A stretch of DNA of 64,000 bases from Lachnospiraceae bacterium (lineage in GTDB: Bacteria > Bacillota > Clostridia > Lachnospirales > Lachnospiraceae): NCBI GenBank assembly GCA_017408735.1, contig JAFQUB010000002.1:25052-89051 (forward strand). The letters are read 5' to 3'. Within the stretch, counting starts at the first letter, position 1. Every line of letters begins with the position of its first letter. A model generated the notes under the pieces. It had not been told where the DNA came from. It did not search any database and saw only the letters and a list, made by a program, of their open reading frames with translations. The position numbers and the translations under genes are program-made. This document shows positions 1 through 8,999 of this stretch, one piece after another.

Positions 1-914
1 GTTTCATTCATAGAACCAACCACGGAATTAATCTTTAATTCCATACTTCCATCTGTCACATTAATGATAATTGGCTTCTTGTCCCCTTCTTTTACAAGAA
101 GAGTTGCTCTGTCGATACAGCTTAACAGCTCTCTTTTATTGATTTTTACCTTAGTGGCATAATCGTTGGAAAGCATCTGGTCAATCTTAAAGTATTCTCC
201 CTCAATTAATCGGGAAACTACTGTGGTGTTATCAAATTCAAATAAAATATGCTTGTCAGTGAAGAAGATAGATACCATCGCTTCCGCTTCACCGGATAAA
301 ATCTTGCTGATTTCATTTAATGTTTTTCCCGGAACAATCACCTTCGTGTGAGGGTAATCTTCCTTCAATTCAATCTTACGAATAGAAATTCTATGTCCGT
401 CAAGAGAAACGACCTTTAATTCCTTTTCATTAATTTCGAAAAGTTCACCGGTCATCATCTTGTTGTTATCATTATCAGCAATACTGAAAATCGTCTGACG
501 AATAACTTCTTTCAAAGTAAACTGTGAAATTGCGATAGAAGTATTCTTTTCAATCATTGGAAGATAAGAGAAGTCATCTCCTGATTTTCCGATAATTGTA
601 AATTTTGCTTTTTCACAGGTGATTACTGTTTTATAATTTTCATCTGTTTCAATCACTACATCATTGTCCGGAAGCTTTCTCACAATTTCAGAGAAAATTT
701 TCGCATCCAGAGCTATAATACCTTTTTCGATAATGTCGCCTTCTACTTTTGTTTCGATGCCAAGTTCCATATCATTGGCTGTAAATTTTATTTCATTGGT
801 AGATGCATCAATCAAAATACATTCCAGAATAGACATAGTTGTTTTCGAAGGCACTGCCTTCATAACTATGTTTACACCGTGTAAAAGATTCGCTTTACTA
901 CAAATAAGTTTCAT
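1..914 (-). CDS. dnaN: DNA polymerase III beta subunit (sliding clamp), 3' part missing
   Basis: This is the ring-shaped processivity clamp that tethers DNA polymerase III to DNA. The reading frame is open on the minus strand from an ATG at 914 to the window edge, giving about 304 N-terminal codons of the usual 365-370. The protein begins MKLICSKANLLHGVNIVMKA and carries clamp-like segments such as VVSLDGHRISIRKIELK and LIEGEYFKIDQML, typical of domains 1 and 2. A strong ribosome site (AAGGAGTT) lies 8-9 bases before the ATG. It sits 237 bp downstream of dnaA, the standard dnaA-dnaN order. The third domain and stop codon lie outside the window. Identification is secure. Confidence 0.95.
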   Translation of the reverse strand, partial: MKLICSKANLLHGVNIVMKAVPSKTTMSILECILIDASTNEIKFTANDMELGIETKVEGDIIEKGIIALDAKIFSEIVRKLPDNDVVIETDENYKTVITCEKAKFTIIGKSGDDFSYLPMIEKNTSIAISQFTLKEVIRQTIFSIADNDNNKMMTGELFEINEKELKVVSLDGHRISIRKIELKEDYPHTKVIVPGKTLNEISKILSGEAEAMVSIFFTDKHILFEFDNTTVVSRLIEGEYFKIDQMLSNDYATKVKINKRELLSCIDRATLLVKEGDKKPIIINVTDGSMELKINSVVGSMNE

Positions 915-1151
915 TGTGAATAACTCCTTTCGAGGCTTGCCATGAATATATATATTTTAAAAATCCGTAATATTATTATTAGGGGGTGTGAAAATGTTAA
1001 TAACTCCTAGAACCCTTGATTTTCAAGGAGTTTGTCCAAGGAAAAGTCCGGTGTAAAACGACACGAAAACCAAGGGACAAATTTGGAATAACTTTTTGGC
1101 AATTTTTTCAATCACAGCCGTTCAACATAGTTTTAACATTTTGTAAACACC
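915..1151. other. dnaA-dnaN intergenic spacer with inverted repeats
   Basis: The spacer holds no credible ORF. An inverted repeat pairs 1031-1037 with 1075-1081 (TTTGTCC/GGACAAA), and a short hairpin lies near 1015-1028. Such spacers often carry a dnaN promoter or mRNA structure, but I see no convincing minus-strand -35/-10 pair. Confidence 0.4.
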
Positions 1152-2516
1152 TTAATGTGGATTTATTTTTTTCTTAATGGTATCGATGGTGCTGCTTAAG
1201 GATTCTGACTTCTGAATTTCAGCTTCAATCTTATCAGCTCCATGAATAATTGTAGTGTGATCCCTTCCGCCAAGGAACTTACCAATATTCTTTAATGAAA
1301 ATTTTCCGGTATCTCTGCAAAGGTACATTACAATCTGGCGTGGCATAACGATTTCTGACTGGCGTTTGCTGGAAATAATATCATCCGGCGATACGTGGAA
1401 ATGGTCTGCTACCACATCAAGAATCAGCTGCAGAGTCACTTCTCTAGGTGTATCCGGAGAAATAATATCCTTTAATTCGGATTCAGCCAGTTCAACAGTA
1501 ATCGGTTTCTTTTCTAATTTATATAATGCAATCAATTTATTCAGAGCGCCTTCCAGTTCTCTGATGTTTGATTTAATATTAGTAGCAATGTATTCAATAA
1601 CCTTATCATCAATATCAAAGTTATCTAATTCTACCTTTTTACGAAGAATAGCCATTCTTGTTTCGTAATCAGGCAGAGAAATATCAGCTGTTAAGCCCAT
1701 TTCAAAACGAGAACGAAGTCGTTCTTCCAAAGTTTCAATATCCTTTGGCGGTTTATCAGAAGATATAATAATATGTTTTCTTAAACTGTGTAAGTGGTTG
1801 AAAGTATGGAAAAATTCTTCCTGTGTACTTTCTTTACCTATAATAAACTGAATATCATCGATTAATAAAACATCAATGTTACGGTACTTGTCCCTGAATT
1901 TACTCATGGAAGAGCTGTTACCGTTTCGAATAGATTCAATCAGTTCGTTGGTAAAAGCCTCACTGGTAGTATAAAGTACTCGGGCTTCCGGATTTTTTTC
2001 CAATATATAATGAGCAATGGAATGCATCAAATGGGTTTTCCCTAATCCGGCACCCCCGTAGAGAAACAGAGGGTTGTACAACTGTCCCGGTTCTTCCGCA
2101 ACAGCTAAGGCCGCAGAGTGGGCAAAACGGTTATTGCTTCCTACAATAAAAGTATCAAATGTATATCTTGGATTTAAGTTGGCTTTTTCCGCAGCCGTTG
2201 CCACAGAAATAGAACTTAATTGTTTAGGTTCTTCCTTCGGTGATAAATCCTTTTTATCAACATCTTCATTGCTAATGAAAGAAATCTGATATTCCATACC
2301 GGTAAATTCGGCTACTGCCACCATAATAGCTAAAGAATATTTTCTTTCAATATAACTGATGGCAAGTTCCTTTGGTGTAAGAATAAGCAAAGTATTTCCT
2401 TCCAATTTATATGGTTTTAATGGAACCAGCCATGTGGTAAAGGCAATATTAGATACCTCGTGTTCAATTTTAATAGATTCAATAATTTCATTCCATTTTT
2501 GTAATATGAGTTCCAT
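1152..2516 (-). CDS. dnaA: Chromosomal replication initiator protein DnaA
   Basis: DnaA binds DnaA boxes at oriC, oligomerises with ATP and melts the origin. The 454-residue length is normal. Domain I (DnaB/helicase-interaction) covers about residues 1-80, followed by a short variable linker. The AAA+ domain III carries Walker A GGAGLGKT at 154-161 and a Walker B-type VLLIDDIQF near residue 216. Domain IV ends in the DNA-binding signature GGRDHTTIIHG near residue 424. It is transcribed leftwards, divergent from rpmH, with oriC between them. In the origin region the box-bearing spacer is directly upstream of its own start, so autoregulation is plausible. Identification is certain. Confidence 0.98.
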   Translation of the reverse strand: MELILQKWNEIIESIKIEHEVSNIAFTTWLVPLKPYKLEGNTLLILTPKELAISYIERKYSLAIMVAVAEFTGMEYQISFISNEDVDKKDLSPKEEPKQLSSISVATAAEKANLNPRYTFDTFIVGSNNRFAHSAALAVAEEPGQLYNPLFLYGGAGLGKTHLMHSIAHYILEKNPEARVLYTTSEAFTNELIESIRNGNSSSMSKFRDKYRNIDVLLIDDIQFIIGKESTQEEFFHTFNHLHSLRKHIIISSDKPPKDIETLEERLRSRFEMGLTADISLPDYETRMAILRKKVELDNFDIDDKVIEYIATNIKSNIRELEGALNKLIALYKLEKKPITVELAESELKDIISPDTPREVTLQLILDVVADHFHVSPDDIISSKRQSEIVMPRQIVMYLCRDTGKFSLKNIGKFLGGRDHTTIIHGADKIEAEIQKSESLSSTIDTIKKKINPH

Positions 2517-2865
2517 TTATGATTCCTACTTCCGTTTCTTCAAATTTCTTGTTGCATGATTAATAGTGTATAAAAAATACGCAAGGCGTTCTTTTCCACA
2601 CACTTCTGACAGATAAAAACAATTCATCTACTCTATATTATACTATTAAACTTAATTTCGCAATAAAAAACTTTAACCGATGTGTGGAAAAAGATGTGAA
2701 ATGGGAGTGATTTTATGTGTTTTATACACAAATTCAAGGTAATTTTTAAGTTAAAATGAGGATTAATGTGAATAAGTTGGAAAAAATAATCAACATAGTG
2801 GAAAACCGCAAAAAATAAGCGGATTTTTAAAGTTGTTAAATGATTTAAACACATTTTACTAACAG

Positions 2866-2897
2866 TTATCCACATTTTGTTAACAACTTGTGGATAA
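2866..2897. promoter_or_regulatory. Inverted pair of perfect DnaA boxes
   Basis: TTATCCACA at 2866-2874 and its inverse TGTGGATAA at 2889-2897 are separated by 14 bp. Both match the 9-bp consensus exactly. They lie just left of the AT-rich tract, consistent with core origin boxes next to the unwinding region. Confidence 0.9.
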
Positions 2898-2917
2898 AGT
2901 GGATTAGGATGTTCACA

Positions 2918-3024
2918 TTAATTAAAAATTTTTTAATTTTAAGTGAGTTTTACACAAATTAACCGATCACTTTTCACAGGGTGTGAATGAAAAATAATTA
3001 AAATTTTTATAAAAATAAATGATT
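2918..3024. other. AT-rich candidate DNA unwinding element
   Basis: The tract is almost entirely A and T (runs such as ATTAAAAATTTTTTAATTTT and AAAATTTTTATAAAAATAAA) and is immediately adjacent to the paired DnaA boxes. Position and composition fit a DUE. This is inference, with no strand-opening evidence. Confidence 0.6.
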
Positions 3025-3027
3025 TGC

Positions 3028-3056
3028 TTGACTTGGGGGCGGTTTATGAATATAAT
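3028..3056 (+). promoter_or_regulatory. rpmH operon sigma-A promoter
   Basis: TTGACT at 3028-3033, a 17-bp spacer and TATAAT at 3051-3056 lie 43 bp upstream of the rpmH start. This is a near-consensus housekeeping promoter. Confidence 0.85.
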
Positions 3057-3098
3057 TGGAGTGATGTTTTTTAAACAGGGAATGGAGGTGCAATCGAT

Positions 3099-3233
3099 AT
3101 GAAAATGACATTTCAGCCTAAGAAAAGATCTAGAAGCAAAGTTCATGGTTTCAGAAGCAGAATGAGTACACCAGGCGGAAGAAAAGTTTTAGCTGCAAGA
3201 AGAGCAAAAGGAAGAAAGCAATTATCAGCGTAG
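3099..3233 (+). CDS. rpmH: 50S ribosomal protein L34
   Basis: This is the small basic protein of the large ribosomal subunit, 44 residues, the usual length. It starts [20 protein letters not shown] and ends GRKQLSA, matching the L34 pattern (Q-P, R-x-R-x-K-x-H-G-F, M-x-T-x-x-G-R-x-V-L-x-x-R-R-x-K-G-R). A GGAGG ribosome site lies 10 bases upstream of the ATG. It is first in the rpmH-rnpA-yidD-yidC-jag cluster facing away from oriC. Certain despite its small size. Confidence 0.97.
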   Translation: MKMTFQPKKRSRSKVHGFRSRMSTPGGRKVLAARRAKGRKQLSA

Positions 3234-3255
3234 GCCGCATTTTATGTGGTCTTTT
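3233..3255 (+). terminator. Hairpin with U tract after rpmH (terminator or attenuator)
   Basis: A 7-bp stem (3233-3239 with 3245-3251, two G-U pairs) is followed by TTTT. It probably lowers readthrough from the abundant rpmH message into rnpA rather than stopping it fully. Confidence 0.5.
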
Positions 3256-3311
3256 CTTCTATATTAATCAGTAAGCAGTAAAATTTGTGCATGATAGAAA
3301 GGACCGCTAAA

Positions 3312-3683
3312 ATGTTATTTACAGAGTCACTGAAAAAAAGAAACGATTTTCAAATTGTGTATAGGAATGGAAAATCCTTTGCAAACCGCTATCTGGTTAT
3401 GTATAAAAAGGAAAATCATACAGACAGAAACCGTCTTGGGATTTCTGTTAGTAAAAAAGTGGGAAACAGTGTGGTAAGACACAGGGTGACACGCTTAATC
3501 AGAGAAAGTTATCGTTTAAATGAAGAAAAATTTGAACAAGGTTATGATTTTATTGTAGTGGCAAGAGTCAATGCAAAGGAAATTAGCTATTTTGATATGG
3601 AAAGTGCTTTATTGCACATAGCAAAATTACAAAATGTAAGAAAAGATGTGAAAAATGAAAAAAATATTAATCTTCATGATTAA
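3312..3683 (+). CDS. rnpA: Ribonuclease P protein component
   Basis: This is the protein cofactor of RNase P, which trims tRNA 5' leaders. It has 123 residues from the ATG at 3312, normal for the family. The basic helix motif appears as [14 protein letters not shown] near residues 54-67, equivalent to the RNR signature. The N terminus [20 protein letters not shown] is typical. An upstream in-frame ATG at 3285 would add nine residues. I prefer 3312 because GAAAGGA precedes it at good spacing and it matches family N termini. The 3' end overlaps yidD by 29 bp. Confidence 0.95.
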   Translation: MLFTESLKKRNDFQIVYRNGKSFANRYLVMYKKENHTDRNRLGISVSKKVGNSVVRHRVTRLIRESYRLNEEKFEQGYDFIVVARVNAKEISYFDMESALLHIAKLQNVRKDVKNEKNINLHD

Positions 3684-3864
3684 ATTTTATAGAATATATA
3701 TATCTCCAATGAAAAGGACAAAATGTCCGTATTATCCATCCTGCTCCCAGTATGGGTTAGAGGCAGTGGAAAAGTATGGTGCAGTTAAAGGAGGAATTCT
3801 TGCTGCATGGAGAATATTAAGGTGTAATCCATTTTCAAGAGGTGGAATCGATCCTGTTCCATAG
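3655..3864 (+). CDS. yidD: Membrane protein insertion efficiency factor YidD
   Basis: This 69-residue protein belongs to the YidD (haemolytic-domain) family, which assists YidC-dependent insertion. It shows the family core [20 protein letters not shown] followed by the [19 protein letters not shown] segment, with conserved cysteines. The N-terminal amphipathic helix ([18 protein letters not shown]) is the expected membrane-surface anchor. It overlaps rnpA and lies 14 bp before yidC, so translational coupling is likely. Confidence 0.95.
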   Translation: MKKILIFMIKFYRIYISPMKRTKCPYYPSCSQYGLEAVEKYGAVKGGILAAWRILRCNPFSRGGIDPVP

Positions 3865-3878
3865 AAGGAGGAAAAAAG

Positions 3879-5129
3879 TTGACTAGCATTTTATTGACAC
3901 AAAATTCAACTTTTATTATTGGACCGGTAGCAAAGCTGTTAGGTTTTTTAATGAATGGTATATTTGAACTTTTGTACAAAATTGGAATACCAAATGTTGG
4001 TATTTCTATTATTCTTTTTACGATTATTATTTATTTGTTAATGATGCCATTAACAATTAAACAGCAGAAATTTTCAAGACTTTCTGCAAAAATGAATCCT
4101 GAAATTAAGGCAATTCAGAAAAAATACGCAAATAAAAAAGACAACGAATCTATGATGCGCATGAATCAGGAAGTGAAAGCTGTTCAGGAAAAATATGGAG
4201 TATCTTCAGCCGGAAGTTGTTTACAGTTGTTTATTACTTTGCCGATTATGTATGGATTATATCGTGTAATTTATAATATTCCGGCGTATGTTACAAAAAT
4301 TAAGCTTGTTTATGAAGGTCTGGTAGGTAAACTGATGGCATCAGACAGTGCTGTAGCATATATCCAGGAAATTGGTGCAACAAAAGGATTTGCAAAATCA
4401 GATTATACATTGTCTAATACATTTATTGACGTATTATATAAATTCAATGAGAATGAATGGGCAGCATTAGCTGAGAAGTTTCCCAATCTGGCGGGGGACA
4501 TTACCACAACAATCGAGCAGTTGGAAGAATACAATACATTTTTAGGGATTAATATATTAAATTCTCCATCCAGCATTATTTCAGATGCGTTTAAGACAGG
4601 CTCTTTTGTTTTGGTGATTGGGGCAATTGCAATACCGGTACTTGCGGCAGTAACACAGCTGATTAATATTAAGTTAATGCCACAGCCGCAGATGGAAGGT
4701 CAGGAAGATAATCCAATGATGTCTTCCATGAAAATGATGAATTATACCATGCCGCTTATGTCTGCGTTTTTCTGTTATACCATGCCGGTGGGTGTTGCAC
4801 TTTACTGGATTGCGGGTCCGTTGGTTAGATCTGTAATTCAGATAATTACAAATAAGCATCTTGACAGTATTGATTTTGATGAGGAAATCAAGAAAAACAT
4901 AGAAAAAGCAGGTAAGAAAAAGCAGAAACAAAGCTTTACAGAGAGAGCATTGGCAGAAGCCGCAAAAATGAATACAAAAGCGGTGGAATCTTCAGGCTTA
5001 TCTCAAAAGGAAAAGGAAGAACAGTTGCGTAAAGCAAATGAGTATTACAAACAGGCATCTGCAAATTCGGATAGTATAGCAGCAAAAGCTAATATGGTGA
5101 GGAAGTATAACGAGAAGAATAAAAAATAG
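3879..5129 (+). CDS. yidC: YidC/OxaA-family membrane protein insertase
   Basis: This insertase and chaperone inserts and folds membrane proteins, alone or with Sec. The 416-residue product has a TM segment near 15-35, a cytoplasmic hairpin rich in basic residues (TIKQQKFSRLSAKMNPEIKA), a TM pair around the LQLFITLPIMYGLYR segment, and two C-terminal TM segments (about 235-260 and 290-325). The tail is highly charged and Lys/Gln-rich. The start is TTG at 3879, chosen because AAGGAGG lies 8 bases before it and no ATG fits. No lipobox is seen, unlike the Bacillus SpoIIIJ lipoproteins. Confidence 0.95.
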   Translation: MTSILLTQNSTFIIGPVAKLLGFLMNGIFELLYKIGIPNVGISIILFTIIIYLLMMPLTIKQQKFSRLSAKMNPEIKAIQKKYANKKDNESMMRMNQEVKAVQEKYGVSSAGSCLQLFITLPIMYGLYRVIYNIPAYVTKIKLVYEGLVGKLMASDSAVAYIQEIGATKGFAKSDYTLSNTFIDVLYKFNENEWAALAEKFPNLAGDITTTIEQLEEYNTFLGINILNSPSSIISDAFKTGSFVLVIGAIAIPVLAAVTQLINIKLMPQPQMEGQEDNPMMSSMKMMNYTMPLMSAFFCYTMPVGVALYWIAGPLVRSVIQIITNKHLDSIDFDEEIKKNIEKAGKKKQKQSFTERALAEAAKMNTKAVESSGLSQKEKEEQLRKANEYYKQASANSDSIAAKANMVRKYNEKNKK

Positions 5130-5141
5130 GGGGTAGTAAAT

Positions 5142-5765
5142 ATGGAGTATATCCAGATTTCAGCAAAAACAGTAGATGATGCAATTACAGAAGCTCTTAT
5201 TCAGCTGGGGGTAACCAGTGAGCAGTTGGAATATGAGGTTATTGAAAAAGGCAGTGCAGGATTTTTAGGAATTAACAGTAAAAAAGCCATTATTAAAGCA
5301 AGAAAGAAAGAAACTTTAGAAGATAAAGTACGTTCTTTCTTAGATGAAATGTTCCGTGCCATGAACATGGAAGTTGTTGTGAATTTAACTTATGATGAAG
5401 ATTCCAGAAATATGGATATTGAATTAAAGGGAACAGATATGGGTATCTTAATTGGAAAAAGAGGACAAACACTGGATGCCATTCAGTATTTGGTAAGTAT
5501 TGTAGCGAATAAGGATACCGAAGAATATATTCATGTAAAATTGGATACGGAAAATTATAGAAAACGCAGGAGAGAAACCATTGAAAATCTTGCGAAAAAC
5601 CTGGCTTATAAGGTAAAGCGTACAAAGAAAGCGGTTACTTTAGAACCAATGAATGCATATGAAAGACGTATTATTCATTCGGCATTACAGAGTGATAAAT
5701 ATGTTTCTACCTACAGTGAGGGAGAAGAACCATATCGTCATGTTGTAATAGGATTGAAGAAATAG
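5142..5765 (+). CDS. jag: Jag/KhpB RNA-binding protein (Jag-N, KH, R3H)
   Basis: This RNA-binding protein usually accompanies yidC in Firmicutes and is linked to cell elongation and sporulation. The 207 residues contain a Jag-N domain (about 1-50), a KH domain with the GKRGQTLDAIQYLVS loop near 105-120, and a C-terminal R3H domain (about 140-207) with the R-x-x-x-H pattern in YERRIIHSAL. It is 12 bp downstream of yidC with its own GGGGG-type ribosome site, and is the last gene before a strong terminator. Confidence 0.95.
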   Translation: MEYIQISAKTVDDAITEALIQLGVTSEQLEYEVIEKGSAGFLGINSKKAIIKARKKETLEDKVRSFLDEMFRAMNMEVVVNLTYDEDSRNMDIELKGTDMGILIGKRGQTLDAIQYLVSIVANKDTEEYIHVKLDTENYRKRRRETIENLAKNLAYKVKRTKKAVTLEPMNAYERRIIHSALQSDKYVSTYSEGEEPYRHVVIGLKK

Positions 5766-5772
5766 AGAAGAG

Positions 5773-5814
5773 AGCAGGCTGTTTCAACAGTAATGTGAAA
5801 CAGCCTGCTTTTTA
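5773..5814 (+). terminator. Rho-independent terminator after jag
   Basis: A perfect 14-bp stem (5773-5786 with 5796-5809, 9-nt loop) is followed by a T tract. It closes the rpmH-jag transcription unit. Confidence 0.92.
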
Positions 5815-5844
5815 GATTGGAAAAAATTAAAATATTATGTATTG

Positions 5845-5872
5845 TAAAAATTTTAAAAAATTTGTCCGATAT
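5845..5872 (+). promoter_or_regulatory. Candidate sigma-D (flagellar/chemotaxis) promoter
   Basis: TAAA at 5845-5848, then 16 bp, then TCCGATAT at 5865-5872 resembles the SigD/FliA consensus TAAA-N15-GCCGATAT with one mismatch. It sits about 60 bp upstream of the lipoprotein-chemoreceptor pair. Sigma-D control fits a chemoreceptor gene. Inference from motif and context. Confidence 0.55.
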
Positions 5873-5933
5873 ATATATATAAAGCAATGAGGGATTGTTT
5901 GAAAATAACCAATGGGAGAAAGGATGTAATGGC

Positions 5934-7205
5934 ATGAAAAGAAAAGTAATTGCGCTTATACTTTCTGTAGCAACAATGAGTATAATGCTTACGGGATGTG
6001 GGGGAAGTCAAAAAGAGTCTGGTGAAAATCAGGAAGCACAGACAGAAGAAATCTCAACAGAGACAGGTGGAACTGTTACTTTAAAAGTATGGGGGGCAAC
6101 AGACGATCAGGAATTACTGGCAGAAATGGTAGAAAGCTTTAAAGCCAAATATGCAGGGGAAGCAGAATTTGATATTACCATTGAGGCAGTAGAAGAAGCT
6201 GATTGTAGAAAAATATTATTAGCGGACGTTACCAATGGAGCGGATGTATTCTCCTTTGCTGATGACCAGTTATTACAGATGGTAGCAGGTGGAGCATTGA
6301 CACCGGTAGAAAATGCAGAAGAAGTGAAGAAAGCAAATGTAGAAGGTTCTGTGGCAGCAGCTTCTGTAAATGATACATTATATGCTTATCCAATGACAGC
6401 AGATAATGGATATTTTATGTATTATGATAAAAGTGTATTTTCAGAGTCAGATTTAGCAAGCTTTGATCAGATGCTCAATGTGGCTGCGGCTGCCAATAAG
6501 AAAGTTACAATGGACTGGACCAGTGGATATTATATTTTCTCGTTCTTTGGAAACACAGGTCTGACTTTAAAAATGAATGATGATGGAGTTACGATGCACT
6601 GTGACTGGAATACTACAGAAGGAGAAATTAAAGGTATTGATATTGCACATGCAATGCAACAGATAGCACTTCATCCGGGATTTTTAAATACAAGTGACGC
6701 AGGTCTTGTAGAAGGTGCAAAGAATGGAACTGTAGCAGCAGGTATCAGTGGTGTATGGAGTGCTAATAGTTTAAAACAAGCTTGGGGAAGCAATTATGCA
6801 GCAATAAAATTGCCAACATATACTTGTGCTGGAAAACAAATTCAGATGGCATCCTTTAGCGGATATAAAATGATGGGAGTCAATGCGTATTCTAAACATA
6901 AGGACTGGAGTTTAAAACTGGCAGACTGGTTGACAAATGAAGAAAATCAGAACCTTCGTTTCGCAAAAAGAGGATTGGGACCTTCTAATATTAATGCATC
7001 CAATACAGATGAAGTACAGAGTGATCCTGCAATTAAAGCAGTATTATCCCAGACCGAATTTGCAACTTTGCAGCGTGTAAGCGGTAAGTATTGGGAACCA
7101 ATGCAGCAGTTTGGTATCACAATGTCATCCGGAAGTCAGGATATTGTTTTACAGGAATTAATGGATGAAACGGTAGCAGCGATTACGGCATCGGCAGCGA
7201 ATTAA
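5934..7205 (+). CDS. Extracellular solute-binding lipoprotein (sugar-type ABC substrate-binding family)
   Basis: This is probably a membrane-tethered binding protein for a sugar or related small solute. The start at 5934 gives a lipoprotein signal [20 protein letters not shown] with lipobox LTGC and lipidated Cys22. A Glu/Thr-rich linker follows, then a MalE/UgpB-like fold ([48 protein letters not shown]). The 423-residue length is normal. An upstream in-frame ATG at 5895 would bury the signal peptide. There are no permease or ATPase genes nearby. Instead a chemoreceptor follows 19 bp downstream, suggesting a sensing role. The ligand is not predictable here. Confidence 0.88.
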   Translation: MKRKVIALILSVATMSIMLTGCGGSQKESGENQEAQTEEISTETGGTVTLKVWGATDDQELLAEMVESFKAKYAGEAEFDITIEAVEEADCRKILLADVTNGADVFSFADDQLLQMVAGGALTPVENAEEVKKANVEGSVAAASVNDTLYAYPMTADNGYFMYYDKSVFSESDLASFDQMLNVAAAANKKVTMDWTSGYYIFSFFGNTGLTLKMNDDGVTMHCDWNTTEGEIKGIDIAHAMQQIALHPGFLNTSDAGLVEGAKNGTVAAGISGVWSANSLKQAWGSNYAAIKLPTYTCAGKQIQMASFSGYKMMGVNAYSKHKDWSLKLADWLTNEENQNLRFAKRGLGPSNINASNTDEVQSDPAIKAVLSQTEFATLQRVSGKYWEPMQQFGITMSSGSQDIVLQELMDETVAAITASAAN

Positions 7206-7224
7206 GATGTTAGGGGGAATTGGT

Positions 7225-8958
7225 ATGAAAAAAAATAAAAAAATGAGTATAAAGATATATATTCTCGTACCTGTTATGGTACTTGGATTTGTATCTATAA
7301 TTTCTAATCTGCTGTCACTGCAGAATGTGCGTAAAGTAAATAGGGATGCAACAAATATTGTTGACAACTATATGCCGGCAATTTCTGAATTGGAAGAAAT
7401 TCAGCTTGATACCAAAAGTCTTCACAATGAAGCGTTGTCGCATATTATTGCAGTAGATTCCCAGACTATGATAAAAATTGTTTCCAGTATTCGAGAAGGT
7501 GAAGCAGAACTGGAACAAAAAATGGCAGACTACGAAAAAAATGTTACAGATAGTGATGCTCAGGCATATCAGGATATGTTAGCAAATTACGATACAATGA
7601 GGAATGCTATGATAAATGTAATGGCATACAGTGCCAATGGGGATAAAGATGCGGCTTATGCCTGTGCAAATAATGAATTGGCATCCAGCGTAGTAGCTAT
7701 ACAGGAAAATATTAAAGTAATGGAAGAAACTTCAAATACAGGTGTAGCAAATGCCAGAATTCAGTTATCCAAGGTATATAAGAGTGCTTTTGGAATTAAT
7801 GCTATCAATATTGTAATTAGTATAATTACAATGCTCGTTTCTGTATTTGGGGTTATGGTACTGATTATTAAGCCAATTGTTGCCACAGAAAAACAAATTA
7901 CACAGATTATTAAGGATATCGATAGCAGAGAAGGAGATTTAACAAAAAGAGTTAAAGTTTTTTATCATGATGAAATTGCAGCTCTTGGAAATGGGTTTAA
8001 TATTTTTATGGAAAAGCTTCAGAGCATTTTCAGTATGATTACAAACAATTCTCAAAAAATGGAAGTTGTTGTTTCTGAGGTAATGGAAAGTGTTAAAACC
8101 TCCAATAACAGTGTTTCTGATTTGTCTGCTTTGACAGAAGAACTTGCGGCAACTATGGAAGAAGTATCAGCAAATGCCTCTGTTATTAATAATAATACAG
8201 GTGATGTAAGAGAAGAAGTGAATGAAATTGCAGAAAAAACTTCAGAAATTAATAAGTATTCCAAAGAAATGAAAGAACATGCTGAAAATATGGAAAATAC
8301 AGCACGTATGAACAGGGAATCTACAGAAATAAAAGTAAATGAGATTCTTGATGTATTAAATCAGGCAATTGAAGAAAGTAACAGTGTAAATCAAGTTAAC
8401 AGCCTGACCGATGATATTCTTAATATTGCAAGCCAGACAAATCTGTTAGCTTTAAATGCATCAATTGAAGCTGCCAGAGCGGGGGAAGCAGGAAAAGGCT
8501 TTGCAGTTGTTGCTGACGAAATCAGCCAGCTTGCCTTTGCCAGCCGTGAAGCTGCAAACAATATCCAGCAGATTAACGGTGTTGTTACATCAGCAGTACA
8601 TAACCTGGCAAATAATGCAAATGATTTAGTAACTTACATGAATGAATCCATTCTTCCAGAATTTGAATCCTTTGTAAGTGCAGGAAGTGAATATAAGAAA
8701 AATGCAACTTATATTGAAGGCGTTATGGATGAATTTGCTACAAAAACCGATAACTTAAAATCTTCTATGGATGGAATTGCAGCATCTATCGATGGTATTA
8801 CAAGAGCCATTGAAGAAGGTGTTGCCGGAGTTAACGGAGCAGCCGAAAATACTCAGATTCTTGTAAGTGATATTGATAATATCAGTATTCGAATGGATGA
8901 AAATCAGGAAATTGCAGGAGCATTGAAACAGGAAACAGAAGTATTTAAAAAGTTATAA
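7225..8958 (+). CDS. Methyl-accepting chemotaxis protein
   Basis: This is a transmembrane chemoreceptor signalling to CheA/CheW. From the ATG at 7225 (AGGGGG ribosome site 9 bases upstream) it has 577 residues: TM1 about 10-30, an extracellular four-helix-bundle-like domain about 35-180, TM2 about 190-215, a HAMP region ending near [20 protein letters not shown], and a long cytoplasmic coiled coil. The hairpin tip is recognisable as [20 protein letters not shown] with [13 protein letters not shown] after it. Gln/Glu pairs suggest methylation sites. It is co-transcribed with the binding lipoprotein and ends at a strong terminator. Confidence 0.95.
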   Translation: MKKNKKMSIKIYILVPVMVLGFVSIISNLLSLQNVRKVNRDATNIVDNYMPAISELEEIQLDTKSLHNEALSHIIAVDSQTMIKIVSSIREGEAELEQKMADYEKNVTDSDAQAYQDMLANYDTMRNAMINVMAYSANGDKDAAYACANNELASSVVAIQENIKVMEETSNTGVANARIQLSKVYKSAFGINAINIVISIITMLVSVFGVMVLIIKPIVATEKQITQIIKDIDSREGDLTKRVKVFYHDEIAALGNGFNIFMEKLQSIFSMITNNSQKMEVVVSEVMESVKTSNNSVSDLSALTEELAATMEEVSANASVINNNTGDVREEVNEIAEKTSEINKYSKEMKEHAENMENTARMNRESTEIKVNEILDVLNQAIEESNSVNQVNSLTDDILNIASQTNLLALNASIEAARAGEAGKGFAVVADEISQLAFASREAANNIQQINGVVTSAVHNLANNANDLVTYMNESILPEFESFVSAGSEYKKNATYIEGVMDEFATKTDNLKSSMDGIAASIDGITRAIEEGVAGVNGAAENTQILVSDIDNISIRMDENQEIAGALKQETEVFKKL

Positions 8959-8968
8959 TGATATGGGA

Positions 8969-8999
8969 ATGAGGTGCCGGTTATGGCACCTCATTTTTA
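8969..8999 (+). terminator. Terminator after the chemoreceptor gene
   Basis: A 10-bp perfect stem (8969-8978 with 8985-8994) is followed by TTTTT. It overlaps the last codons of the convergent histidine kinase gene. Confidence 0.85.

Larger units (their letters stand above)
2517..3098. other. oriC: Putative chromosomal replication origin (oriC) between dnaA and rpmH
   Basis: This 582-bp AT-rich spacer lies between divergent dnaA and rpmH, the classic Firmicutes origin position. It has two perfect DnaA boxes (2866-2874 and 2889-2897) and near-matches with one mismatch at 2592-2600 (TTTTCCACA) and 2683-2691 (TGTGGAAAA). A very AT-rich stretch follows at about 2918-3024, a candidate unwinding element. 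The rpmH promoter lies at its right edge. A nominal 80-codon minus-strand frame here has no family resemblance and is not called. Confidence 0.85.

Noticed and set aside
2633..2875. 80-codon minus-strand frame in the oriC spacer
   Set aside because: It lies across DnaA boxes in extremely AT-rich DNA, has no ribosome site or family resemblance, and is best seen as noncoding origin DNA.
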